A stretch of 64,000 bases of DNA from JAQUBU01 sp036677685. Its GTDB lineage: Bacteria; Bacillota; Syntrophomonadia; Syntrophomonadales; Syntrophomonadaceae. Positions 15,165-23,719 of the stretch are shown piece after piece. The translations under genes and the position numbers were made by a program. Numbering within the stretch: the stretch's first letter is position 1; the number at the start of each line of letters is the position of its first letter. A model generated the notes under the pieces. That model worked only from the letters and a program-made list of their open reading frames with translations. It did no database searches and was not told the DNA's origin. Location: positions 1 through 64,000 of the forward strand of contig JAVBWA010000039.1 in assembly GCA_036677685.1 (NCBI GenBank), given 5' to 3'.

Positions 15165-17582
15165 CTAACCATAATCCAGTGGTAAACGAATACAAAAAGA
15201 AGTACCCCGTGATACTTCCGAGTTCACCTCAATAGATCCATTGTGCTTGTTTACAACTATATCATGGGATATGGCCAATCCTTGACCGGTACCTTTACCA
15301 ACTTCCTTGGTAGTAAAAAAGGGATCAAATATTTTGTCAATTATGCTGGCAGAAATACCCATGCCGTTATCAGAAATTAGTATCTCTAAGTAAGATCCAT
15401 TCCGCTTGCTGCTAATATGAATAATTCCCTTTTTGTAACGGCCTTGGGAAATTGCATCCTGAATTGTATGGCATGCATTTACAATCATATTCAACAACAC
15501 TTGATTGACCTGATTAGCTATAACGTTTATTTGGGGGAGATCTTTCCCCAATTTTAATTTTATATCAGCCAGATGCTTCCATTCATTTTTGGTGATAGTT
15601 ATTGTTCCTAATATTGCATTATTAATATTAATCATCTTTTTTTCACCGGAACCGGGGTGCGCAAAATCTCTTAAAGTTGTTACAATATGGGAAATGCCAT
15701 CTGCTCCTTCAAGTGATTGTTGTATAGCCATGGGAATTTCCTTTTGAAAAAAATCAAGATCATTTTTTGAGCTTTGAAATAATTCTTTAAATGCTAACAT
15801 GAATGAGTGCGCATCTCCCAAATTGGCCAATGCTTCAGCCTTGTTCAGTAAGAGGGATATTTTATTAAATGCATCACTTAAAAATTGAAGGTTATCTCCT
15901 ATATATTGCATGGGGTTATTAATCTCATGGGCAATACCCGCAGCTAATTGACCGATTGACTCAAGTTTTCGTGAAAGAGCCAAGCGAGACTCGGCTTTTC
16001 GCAATTCAGTAACATCCCGAAAAACAAAAATCATACCCTCTATTTCAGAATTTCTCTGAATATTAGTAAAAGTTGTTGACAATATGCATATTTTACCAAG
16101 ACTATTCAGGACCTGTATATCAACTGGTTCAAATTCTCTATCCTGAGTAAAAAATAGACTACTATTTAATAAGTAATCATCAGTTTCAATTATAGGTACT
16201 ATTTCCAGTAGGTGTTTTCCCTGGGCATAATCATTTTTCCATTCGAAAAATAATTCTGCGTTTTTATTCATAAAGGTGATAAACCCATTACTATCAGTAG
16301 TAATTATCCCATGATCGATGCTGCTGAGGATTACCGCCAGGAGTTCCTTTTCCTTTAACAATGCCTTTTCCGCCTGAATGCGTTTAGTGATCACGCGAGC
16401 CGTACCCTGTATAGCTATGTCTTGATCAGCATATTTGATAATACGGCTGTTCACTTCCAGTGGAACATTTTTCTTATATTTATTAATGATTTCAATTTCG
16501 TAACGGGTGGTTTCCCCGTCATGTTCAATTTTATGTTTTATCATTTGCTTGGCCAAATCAAGGCATTCCGGAGCAACCAATTGCTCCATGTTCATATTTA
16601 AAAGTTCCTCACGCCCGTAATTTGTTATATATTCGGCAGCTGTGTTAATGTCCAGAAAATTACCCGAAAGGTCTTGAATATACACAATATCATTAGCGTT
16701 TTCGAACAACTCATGATACCTTATTTCACTGGCTATGAGTGCTTCCTGGGCAAGTTTCCGTTCGCTTATAACTCGTCCAACAAAAATGACCCCATCGATC
16801 TTGTTTCTATTATTAAACACCGGATTGCCGATAAGTTCTATCCAATGATATTGTCCTTCAGAATCTTTTTTGCGAACTTCAAACGGTTTTGGTTTACCTT
16901 TATTCAGGGCATGGCTTAAGGCGGAAACCAGAGGCATAATATCGTCCGGATGCAACAAATCATAAATCGATTTCCTAATTAATTCCTGAGGATTATAGTT
17001 GAAAAGAGGAGTATGTGATGGATTAGCGTATTTAATAATACCGCTTTCATCAGTTTCAATTATTATGTCCAGCAAATGATCGGTAATATGACGGAGTCTT
17101 CGCTCATTGTCTTTTATAGCGTCCGCCGTTTTTTTCCTGGTGGTAATATCGCGTATGGATTGAATTGCTCCTGCTATTTTACCTCGTGAGTTATATAAGG
17201 GAGCAGACATTGACCATAGGTACATTTCCTGCTTGTTTTCTAGGTGAATAATAGTTTCAACAACAATGGAATCATTATTTCGAACAACGTTGAAGTATTC
17301 CCCAGGTATATCCTGGCCGGGGTTTAAGACATAATCAACTAATAACGGTCTTCTTGTACCATAAAAAGGGATACTATACTCATATTCACCTTTACCAATC
17401 ATTCCTTCCGCCGGAGCACCTGTTAATTTTACCATTGCCTGATTCCAGACTATTATTTTTTTGTTAATATCAATTACCAGCACAGCATCGGGCAGAGAGT
17501 CAATTATTGAAGCCAGTAAATGCTTGAATTTTAAGTTTGAAATAGGTTGTTTGAGTTGTTTGTGTTCTGAAATTGCATACAC
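15165..17582 (-). CDS. Multi-PAS sensor histidine kinase (NtrB-like)
   Basis: About 805 residues with four or so PAS domains (about 20-155, 160-280, 285-405, 410-530). A dimerisation/phosphoacceptor domain with AAGIAHEINNPMQY follows, then an HATPase_c domain (NQVLLNMIVNACHTIQ, DNGMGIS, FDPFFTTKEVGKGTGQGL). There are no membrane segments, so it should sense a cytoplasmic signal. It is followed after about 60 bases by the receiver/degenerate-HD gene, its likely target. The start is uncertain: GTG at 17582 sits directly against AGGAG, while an ATT nine bases later has better spacing. Confidence 0.88.
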   Translation of the reverse strand: MYAISEHKQLKQPISNLKFKHLLASIIDSLPDAVLVIDINKKIIVWNQAMVKLTGAPAEGMIGKGEYEYSIPFYGTRRPLLVDYVLNPGQDIPGEYFNVVRNNDSIVVETIIHLENKQEMYLWSMSAPLYNSRGKIAGAIQSIRDITTRKKTADAIKDNERRLRHITDHLLDIIIETDESGIIKYANPSHTPLFNYNPQELIRKSIYDLLHPDDIMPLVSALSHALNKGKPKPFEVRKKDSEGQYHWIELIGNPVFNNRNKIDGVIFVGRVISERKLAQEALIASEIRYHELFENANDIVYIQDLSGNFLDINTAAEYITNYGREELLNMNMEQLVAPECLDLAKQMIKHKIEHDGETTRYEIEIINKYKKNVPLEVNSRIIKYADQDIAIQGTARVITKRIQAEKALLKEKELLAVILSSIDHGIITTDSNGFITFMNKNAELFFEWKNDYAQGKHLLEIVPIIETDDYLLNSSLFFTQDREFEPVDIQVLNSLGKICILSTTFTNIQRNSEIEGMIFVFRDVTELRKAESRLALSRKLESIGQLAAGIAHEINNPMQYIGDNLQFLSDAFNKISLLLNKAEALANLGDAHSFMLAFKELFQSSKNDLDFFQKEIPMAIQQSLEGADGISHIVTTLRDFAHPGSGEKKMININNAILGTITITKNEWKHLADIKLKLGKDLPQINVIANQVNQVLLNMIVNACHTIQDAISQGRYKKGIIHISSKRNGSYLEILISDNGMGISASIIDKIFDPFFTTKEVGKGTGQGLAISHDIVVNKHNGSIEVNSEVSRGTSFCIRLPLDYG

Positions 17583-17650
17583 CTCCTGTTAGAAGTCCTG
17601 TGAAAAGCCCCTTAAAGAGTGTGTAGAACTCAAGGCATATGTTTTGATCT

Positions 17651-17881
17651 TCAATAATAAAGGGAATCCCAACGATCATGGGGATATCTCACTGACAAAT
17701 GATTTATATTAAGAATAACAAGTACGGGACTTTTAGTCAATTTAGGACCATGAAGAATAAATAGTGATAAGGCAAATGTCTCTCTGCCTGTATTTATGGT
17801 TCTTACATTAGATCCCATATTTACAGAAACTAACGGTCTTCTTCCAGAGACAGATAAACATCCCTGTTTCCCACCATTCAT
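17651..17881 (-). other. Unidentified short reading frame in a decayed region
   Basis: A 76-residue frame with a protein-like composition (for example SVNMGSNVRTINTGRETF) but no ribosome site before its start. It lies in the gap 17583-18163, next to an alpha/beta hydrolase remnant. It may be a fragment of a lost gene. I cannot assign a family. Confidence 0.3.
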
Positions 17882-17899
17882 GTGTCTATCTTATTCCAA

Positions 17900-18154
17900 C
17901 ATCCCCGGCTTTCAAACGGCAAGAACGGTGGATATTCCATCCCCATGTTAAGTCTTGTGCGGGACGTGCTTATTGACTTTAGAAACGTGATGAATCAAAA
18001 GGTAACCTGACTACCGTAGGTCAATAAGATGTGTGGGATGTGCTGGGTGCTGTTGATTATATGGGCAAGCCCGAAATCAGCCGAAAGATCATCCTTACCA
18101 TGATCATCCCGATTTGTACCGGAAAAGCCTTGAACAATTCCTGGCTAAAGTGTA
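17900..18154 (+). pseudogene. Internally deleted remnant of an alpha/beta hydrolase gene
   Basis: The DNA matches the hydrolase at 12988-13926. Bases 17900-18097 resemble about 13270-13495 (for example GGTGCTGTTGATTAT and the AGCCGAAAG region). The sequence then jumps to a match with about 13862-13925 (ATGATCATCCCGATTTGTAC), ending in a TAG. About 365 bases are missing, including the nucleophile elbow, and small indels break the frame. It lies immediately downstream of the response regulator at 18164. Confidence 0.8.
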
Positions 18155-18163
18155 GGGTTAGGT

Positions 18164-18856
18164 TTAGCCTGCGGTGAATCTGTATCCTGCCCCCCATACC
18201 GTCTCAAGATATTGGGGATTGGATGGATCCGCTTCAATCTTTTCCCGGATTTTTCTGATGTGAACTGCTACGGTGGTAAGGTCGCCGTAAGCATCTTCCC
18301 CCCAGATATGTACATAAATTTGTTCTTTTGTAAGTACCCGGTTGGGATTTGAAGCCAGAAAGACCAGCAAATCGAACTCTTTTGAGGAAAAAGGTATTTC
18401 CTGACCATTAAGGAGGACACGACGGGATGTTTTATTAATAAACAGTCCCTTGATTTCTATTTCGTCGCCGCCATCCGGTCTAAAACCGAGCAGACGCTCA
18501 TGCCTGGTAATATGGGCCTTTACCCGGGCTACCATTTCCAGCGGGCTGAAGGGTTTAATCATATAATCATCGGCTCCCAGCCCCAAACCTCTAATCTTAT
18601 CCATATCTTCGGTTTTGGCGGAAATCATGATTATAGGAACGGTACTGGTCTTGCGGAGCCTGCGGCATATTTCAAAACCGTCCAAACCAGGCAGCATAAC
18701 GTCCAGTATAATCAAGTCGTATTTTTTATCCTCACATCTGCTTAAGGCTTTATCACCATTGGATTCGATTTCCACCCCGAATCCTTCTATCTCCAGATAA
18801 TCTTTCTCCAGTTCCGCGATATTAAGCTCGTCTTCAACAATTAGTACTGTCTTCAT
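18164..18856 (-). CDS. OmpR/PhoB-family response regulator
   Basis: 230 residues. The receiver (about 1-118) has EDE acid pocket, phospho-acceptor in LIILDVMLPGLDG, Ser switch and KPFSP lysine. The C-terminal winged-helix effector (about 135-228) has the LTKEQIYVHIWG and TVAVHIRKIREKIE pattern. It overlaps the downstream kinase start by 4 bases, a translationally coupled pair. The divergent membrane-protein operon at 20556 is a plausible target. Confidence 0.93.
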   Translation of the reverse strand: MKTVLIVEDELNIAELEKDYLEIEGFGVEIESNGDKALSRCEDKKYDLIILDVMLPGLDGFEICRRLRKTSTVPIIMISAKTEDMDKIRGLGLGADDYMIKPFSPLEMVARVKAHITRHERLLGFRPDGGDEIEIKGLFINKTSRRVLLNGQEIPFSSKEFDLLVFLASNPNRVLTKEQIYVHIWGEDAYGDLTTVAVHIRKIREKIEADPSNPQYLETVWGAGYRFTAG

Positions 18857-20331
18857 TGCTGGCTCTCCCCTGTTTCTTTTATTGTTATATCCTCCGAAAT
18901 ATACTTTTTTAAAGTAAAAAATATACTGGTTCCTATATTAATTTCACTTTCTGCCCATATTCTCCCGCCATGCGCCTCAATTATCTGTTTGGCTATGGAA
19001 AGACCCAGCCCGCTTCCTTTATTTTGCCGGTTGCGGGAAGGATCGCCGCGGTACAGCCGGTCAAAAACATAAGGCAGATTTTCGGTGCCAATTCCGGTGC
19101 CGTTGTCTTTTATTTCAATAATAACTTCGTCCGCGTTTTCGCTCAATTTAATTTCAAGTAATGCCTGCTTTTTAGCCGGGTCCTGGTGTTGTTCCACATT
19201 GACTATGATATTATTCATTACCCGCTGTAATCTTTGGCGATCAGCCCAGACCATGTCCTTGCTGGAATACATTGAAGCAAAGCTTAGTTGTATTCCTTTA
19301 TTCTCCAGGTCATAACCCTTGTCCTCCACGCAGTCATGTAGGAAATCTTCGATATTAACAGCTTCAAATTCAAATTTCAATTGATTTAAATCAAGCTTGG
19401 AAAAAAGGAACAACTCATCAATCAAACGATCCATTTGTACTGCATTGCTGTAAATAGTCTGGATGTATTTGCTTTCCTTCTCAGGGGTGCTGGCAACCCC
19501 TTCAATTATACCTTGAACATACCCGCGAATTGATGTAATGGGAGTTTTCAGGTCATGAGAAATGTTGGCGATTAATTCCTTGCGGTTTTTTTCATAGCTC
19601 TGACTGAGTTTTTGCGCCTCTTTCAATTGCAGCCGCATGGTTTCAAAAGAACGGCATAGCTCACCTACCTCATCCCGCGATGAGGATTCAACGGCCTGGT
19701 CCAGATTACCTTTGGCAATCTCTGATGTTGCCCGGTTAAGGATTCCCAGAGGAGTTATTATACTGTTGGCCATTCGATAACTGATGAAAACGTTTATGGC
19801 CATAATCAGCAGCACAGCGATTAAAAATACCAGTCCTTCATCCGGACCTGACGGTCTGTCATTGCTAAGGAAATAAATATATCCGTGGCTTTGGTCACTG
19901 AATTGGATATCCTTATATTTCAAAAGCAAGTAAGCAGAGGGATCTGGAGATAAACCGCTTTTAAGATGCATGATGGCCGACTTCAGCCCTAACGCATCAA
20001 TATTTTTCGGTATATATACAAGCTCCCCCTCCCTTTCAACTATAACCAAGGGCCGTTTGCCTGCATGTCTATTTAACCGGGTCAAATAGCTGGCATCCCT
20101 GAGTCTGTCCGGGTCGCTGCTGATTAAGCCATCCAATTCCGAAACCAGGGCGGTGTTTTGCCTTAAAGTGTTTTCTATTTTAAGTTCCTCAGGATACCTG
20201 TAATGGGGTTCGATAATATGGTGAAAAAATAATTCAGCCATACCATACAGAAGCAAAGGAATAATAATCATGGAAATGTGAGAGACTGCCAATTTATATT
20301 TTAAGGATGTGGATTTTTTAAAAGTCGACAT
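18853..20331 (-). CDS. Membrane sensor histidine kinase with HAMP domain
   Basis: About 492 residues. Transmembrane helix 1 (about 15-38), an extracytoplasmic loop of about 125 residues, and TM2 (about 165-187) lead into a HAMP domain. HisKA follows, with NISHDLKTPITSIRGYVQGI, then HATPase_c (NIIVNVEQH as N-box, DNGTGIG, FDRLYRGD, GSGLGLSIAK). Its partner is the response regulator at 18164, encoded with a 4-base overlap. The start at 20331 has GGAGG 5 bases upstream; the longer frame lacks this. The signal is unknown but sensed outside or in the membrane. Confidence 0.92.
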   Translation of the reverse strand: MSTFKKSTSLKYKLAVSHISMIIIPLLLYGMAELFFHHIIEPHYRYPEELKIENTLRQNTALVSELDGLISSDPDRLRDASYLTRLNRHAGKRPLVIVEREGELVYIPKNIDALGLKSAIMHLKSGLSPDPSAYLLLKYKDIQFSDQSHGYIYFLSNDRPSGPDEGLVFLIAVLLIMAINVFISYRMANSIITPLGILNRATSEIAKGNLDQAVESSSRDEVGELCRSFETMRLQLKEAQKLSQSYEKNRKELIANISHDLKTPITSIRGYVQGIIEGVASTPEKESKYIQTIYSNAVQMDRLIDELFLFSKLDLNQLKFEFEAVNIEDFLHDCVEDKGYDLENKGIQLSFASMYSSKDMVWADRQRLQRVMNNIIVNVEQHQDPAKKQALLEIKLSENADEVIIEIKDNGTGIGTENLPYVFDRLYRGDPSRNRQNKGSGLGLSIAKQIIEAHGGRIWAESEINIGTSIFFTLKKYISEDITIKETGESQQ

Positions 20332-20555
20332 ACAAGCCTCCAATTTATAATTGTACAAATCTATAATAACAATGAACATTAAAGTCTGTTTTAACAGAAT
20401 ATTAAAATTTTATAAAATATCGCCCATCTGCGGCGTATTTAAGGTATTTAATAAAAGTTTCGTTTCTGTTTAAAAAATCTTAAAGCTTTATTTCCTTTTA
20501 TTTTGTTTTTGACTCGTATACTGATTCTTAACAAACAAAAAAGGAGTTGGAAGAT

Positions 20556-21134
20556 GTGGCGAATGAGACGGATAGCCTGAAAACCGGGAATGAAGGTTCA
20601 AAAGCCAAGAGAAAGAGCAAAAACGGCAACGGAAATACCAATACAATACTGGATATCGTGATGTTTCTGGTAATGCTGGCTATATTCTGTGGCAAAGGTG
20701 GTTTGCATGAACCTCTGGCTTATACGATTGGCGGCTTGGTAATTGTGCACGTAATACTTCACTGGCGGCAATTCACAGTTATGCTGAAGAAAGGGAATCG
20801 TAATGCAATTCTGGATCTTATAATGGCCTTGATAATGTTGGGGTTATTTAATATCAAGGGCGGCTTGCATGAAACCCTGGCTTATACAATTGGTGGATTG
20901 CTAATAGTACATATAGTGTGGCATTGGCAGCAGTTCAAAGTCATGTATCGCCGGCTTATACCGGAGGTCCGGTATCAAAGATTGGTAGCTGCCCTTACCG
21001 GTATTCTGGTTATAGCCATCTTAACAATGCCATTATATATGGATCTCGGTGAGCCCCAACATATGGAGGGCCTTGGCCGGCCCGGTGAACCCGGCCCATA
21101 TGAAATTTATCATGGCGAAGGCCGGCACCACTAA
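20556..21134 (+). CDS. Membrane protein with two tandem transmembrane modules (DUF4405-like)
   Basis: About 192 residues. Two similar modules of about 62 residues repeat the pattern LDxxMxLxMLxxFxxKGGLH followed by EPLAYTIGGL and HWRQF. Each has two helices and a conserved His before TIGG plus one after, as in DUF4405/cytochrome b-like small membrane proteins that may bind haem. A third membrane helix and a Pro/Gly/His-rich tail end the protein. GTG at 20556 has AAGGAG 9 bases upstream, whereas the TTG nine bases earlier abuts that site. It is divergent from the two-component pair and may be regulated by it. Confidence 0.7.
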   Translation: MANETDSLKTGNEGSKAKRKSKNGNGNTNTILDIVMFLVMLAIFCGKGGLHEPLAYTIGGLVIVHVILHWRQFTVMLKKGNRNAILDLIMALIMLGLFNIKGGLHETLAYTIGGLLIVHIVWHWQQFKVMYRRLIPEVRYQRLVAALTGILVIAILTMPLYMDLGEPQHMEGLGRPGEPGPYEIYHGEGRHH

Positions 21135-21174
21135 GAACGAGACAGTTTACCAAACAAGCGTTTTTACGGTAGTA

Positions 21175-21211
21175 AGGAGAAGAGTCAAGTCATATGCTTG
21201 ACTCTTCTCCT
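21175..21211 (+). promoter_or_regulatory. Perfect 15-bp hairpin between two membrane genes
   Basis: AGGAGAAGAGTCAAG (21175-21189) and its exact complement (21197-21211) enclose a 7-base loop. No T-run follows; the ribosome site of the 48-residue peptide begins a few bases later. It could act as an mRNA stabiliser, a processing site or a weak terminator. Confidence 0.55.
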
Positions 21212-21231
21212 GGAAAAGGAGGAGTTGTTTA

Positions 21232-21378
21232 ATGCCGATGATGTTTATAGTAAAATTTTTTAAAGGTTTGGGATCAATCATTTTAATGCTAAGCCTCTTA
21301 ATATTGGGATTTCTTTTTGTGGTAGCACCAGGTTTGGCCGCTAATCTTGGACTATTCTTTATAAAAGGGATAGAATGA
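21232..21378 (+). CDS. 48-residue membrane peptide
   Basis: Starts ATG with AAGGAGGAG 7 bases upstream, an excellent ribosome site. The translation is MPMMFIVKFFKGLGS, then one long hydrophobic helix (about IILMLSLLILGFLFVVA), then PGLAANLGLFFIKGIE and stop. It is short but the site, helix and clean stop make it likely to be real. It follows the duplicated membrane protein by about 97 bases and may work with it. No family was recognised. Confidence 0.65.
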   Translation: MPMMFIVKFFKGLGSIILMLSLLILGFLFVVAPGLAANLGLFFIKGIE

Positions 21379-21563
21379 GCTGAAAGAAATCACTTTTCTT
21401 TGTTTCCAAATCAAATGTATCAACTATGAAATTATCACATTCACTTTTAAGTTTCTAATACCTTGCAGGGTCTTTAATTGTCCACTCTAAAATAGGCACC
21501 TGAGCTTTTTAGTTTTGGGAATGTATGCCTCCCCTTCTTGTCATATATTCAATTTGATTGGGT

Positions 21564-22154
21564 CTAAGTCCCGGTAAAAAAATTATCAATTAATCTTTCA
21601 GCCAATCGTTTTTGCGCACTGGAATGAGCCACCAGCATAATTACAAACAAAAACAATTGGGCGGGTTCTTTGTTGTCTTTCTCCAAATCGGCTGTCTTTT
21701 CTTTAATCAAGTCCATTTTCTGAACAAAACTATTGTACAGACTATCAAATTCAATTCTATTCAATTCCAAAAAAGTACTGTAAATATCCTCCAACGACAT
21801 TATATCATCATCTCGCCGGGCAATATCGTTCAGTACCGGAATGAACAGCGATTTGATATCGTTAATGGAGAGGATGCTCTTAAGATTATAGATAAGAGTC
21901 AGCAGTATCATATGTTCACGGGTGTATTTCTTGTTATCCGGAGGCATTAGAAGCCCTAATTTAGTGTAGTTATTAATCATGGTTTTAGTGAACACTTTAT
22001 CGTTCTCATCTCTTTTAAATCCTCTAAACTTGCTTTCAATAAGTGAGATCAGCTGCTCCATATACAAGTCAATAGCAGGTATATCGGAGAATTTTAATTC
22101 GGGAAAAGTAATTTCTTCAGCCAGTTTTTCCATATAGTTTTTGTCAAATTTCAT
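21564..22154 (-). CDS. DUF1836 family protein, MerR-like DNA-binding
   Basis: About 196 residues. The central part, TKTMINNYTKLGLLMPP with KYTREHMILLTLIYNLKSI, is the DUF1836 (PF08876) core and resembles a MerR-type winged helix. The flanking regions are helical. The family is widespread in Firmicutes, and its targets are unknown. ATG at 22154 has GGGAGG 8 bases upstream. It is divergent from the PspA-NfeD-flotillin operon with about 300 bases between them, so it could be its regulator; that is only an inference from position. Confidence 0.85.
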   Translation of the reverse strand: MKFDKNYMEKLAEEITFPELKFSDIPAIDLYMEQLISLIESKFRGFKRDENDKVFTKTMINNYTKLGLLMPPDNKKYTREHMILLTLIYNLKSILSINDIKSLFIPVLNDIARRDDDIMSLEDIYSTFLELNRIEFDSLYNSFVQKMDLIKEKTADLEKDNKEPAQLFLFVIMLVAHSSAQKRLAERLIDNFFTGT

Positions 22155-22457
22155 ATTTACCACCTCCCTTTTATAATATAGTAATTAATACGATGTAGTA
22201 AAGTGTATTTTAATAAATGCAATAGATATTAAATCTGCTTAAGAAGAAGAAAAAAGGAGGCAGGTTAAAATTTTTAACAACTACAGCACGTAGTAAACGA
22301 AACCGGGTGTTGAAGTATTGTTCAACAGATGGTACATTATGGATGAGCAGATATTGATTTACTAATAGGCCAGCTTTATGAAAGGAGGGAAAACAGGATT
22401 TATCTCGAATTACCATATTACAACATAATTAGCATATGAAAGATGAGGTGGTAAATA

Positions 22458-23135
22458 GTGAGCCTTTTCAAACGAATCAATGATAATATCCGGGCTAATC
22501 TTAATGCGTTGCTGGATAAGGCGGAAGATCCGGCCAAGCTTCTTAACCAGTATCTCATGGATATGGAAGACGATATCGTCGATGCTGAGAGTGCTGTTGC
22601 CAGGCAACTGGTAGTGGTTCACAAGTTCAAAGCCCAGTATGAAGAAGCATCAGGATTGCTTGCCAAGCGCGAAACCCAGGCTATGGAAGCCCTGCAAAAC
22701 CACAGGGAGGATCTGGCCAGACGTGCATTGGAAGATAAGGCTTTACATAAGGCCAGAGCCGAAGATTACAAAATACAATATGAAAATGGCAGTATAACTG
22801 CCAATTTGCTTAAATCGCAGCTCAGGGAAATGAAGGATGAATACGAACGATTGAAGGCTAAACGCGATACTTTGGTGGCACGGGCGGAGGCAGCAAAAGC
22901 CCAAAAAGAGATAAGCAGTATGACCGGTGCTTTTGGTAAGGATAATTCCCGGCGTGGTTTTGACAAGATGGAAGAAAAGGTAATGCAAATGGAGGCTGAG
23001 GCCCAGGTGGCCTCAGAAGTAACCGGAACCAGCAAATCCTTGGATAAAGAATTGGCAGAACTTGGCGGAAGCGCGGATGTTGATCGTGAACTGGCCGAAT
23101 TGAAACAGAAGCTAAAAACTGAAATACAGAATTAA
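22458..23135 (+). CDS. pspA: PspA/IM30 family membrane-stress protein
   Basis: 225 residues, almost entirely coiled coil, with the family's amphipathic N-terminus MSLFKRINDNIRANLNALLDKAEDPAKLL (given here only as its start and end: MSLFKRIN and AEDPAKLL) and the MDDDI-like MEDDI segment. PspA forms ESCRT-III-like scaffolds that bind and seal damaged membranes. GTG start with a GAGGTGG site. It is the first gene of an operon with NfeD and flotillin, the same set that Bacillus uses for membrane-lipid homeostasis. No sigma-54 promoter was seen upstream. Confidence 0.92.
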   Translation: MSLFKRINDNIRANLNALLDKAEDPAKLLNQYLMDMEDDIVDAESAVARQLVVVHKFKAQYEEASGLLAKRETQAMEALQNHREDLARRALEDKALHKARAEDYKIQYENGSITANLLKSQLREMKDEYERLKAKRDTLVARAEAAKAQKEISSMTGAFGKDNSRRGFDKMEEKVMQMEAEAQVASEVTGTSKSLDKELAELGGSADVDRELAELKQKLKTEIQN

Positions 23136-23174
23136 TCGCTGGTGCGAATAGGGTTTCTGCAAGGGGGGAGATTT

Positions 23175-23705
23175 GTGCAAACAGTATATTGGAGTTGTCT
23201 TTGCGGAGGGTTTATTTTTGCGGTGATAACCGTCATTTTCGGAGATGTGTTGGGAGATGTTTTTGGCGGGCTATTGGATTCTCTGTCTTTTGACCATCTT
23301 GATTTTTTAAACCCAATGGTATTTGTCGGTGGAATTACTGCTTTCGGCGGAGCCGGTGTTATACTTGAACGTCTTACCTCCCTGGAAGCCCTGATCGTTG
23401 CCATTTTCTCTATGATAATTGCCACATCATTATCAGTATTTGTATATTTTGTTTACGTCAGGCCGATGAAAAATGCTGAAATTTCAAGCGGATATATTAT
23501 GTCCGAGTTGACCGGAAAAATTGGCACCATAATCGTGCCGGTTCCCGAGCATGGATTTGGCGAGGTTTTGATAAAAATAGGGGGCGGCAACACCAATCAT
23601 ATCGCTTGTAGTTGCGATGGGGAGAGTTTTGCAGCAGGAACCCGGGTAGTTGTTGCCGATATTATCGATGGTGTTCTTAAGGTTATTCCTTATCAAGATA
23701 ATTAA
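23175..23705 (+). CDS. NfeD-like membrane protein (YuaF type)
   Basis: About 176 residues. Three hydrophobic segments (about 5-25, 48-70 and 72-95) are followed by a soluble C-terminal OB-fold-like beta domain with GKIGTIIVPVPEHGFGEVLI. This is the short NfeD form found next to flotillins, where it supports flotillin assembly. GTG at 23175 has GGGGGAG 5 bases upstream; the frame is open further upstream without a site. It lies between pspA (39 bases) and the flotillin gene (14 bases). Confidence 0.85.
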   Translation: MQTVYWSCLCGGFIFAVITVIFGDVLGDVFGGLLDSLSFDHLDFLNPMVFVGGITAFGGAGVILERLTSLEALIVAIFSMIIATSLSVFVYFVYVRPMKNAEISSGYIMSELTGKIGTIIVPVPEHGFGEVLIKIGGGNTNHIACSCDGESFAAGTRVVVADIIDGVLKVIPYQDN

Positions 23706-23719
23706 ATGGAGGGATATTT

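Noticed and set aside
20437..20456. TATTTAAG repeat pair upstream of the OmpR-type kinase
   Set aside because: Period is about 9 bases with weak identity in AT-rich DNA; not strong enough to call an operator.
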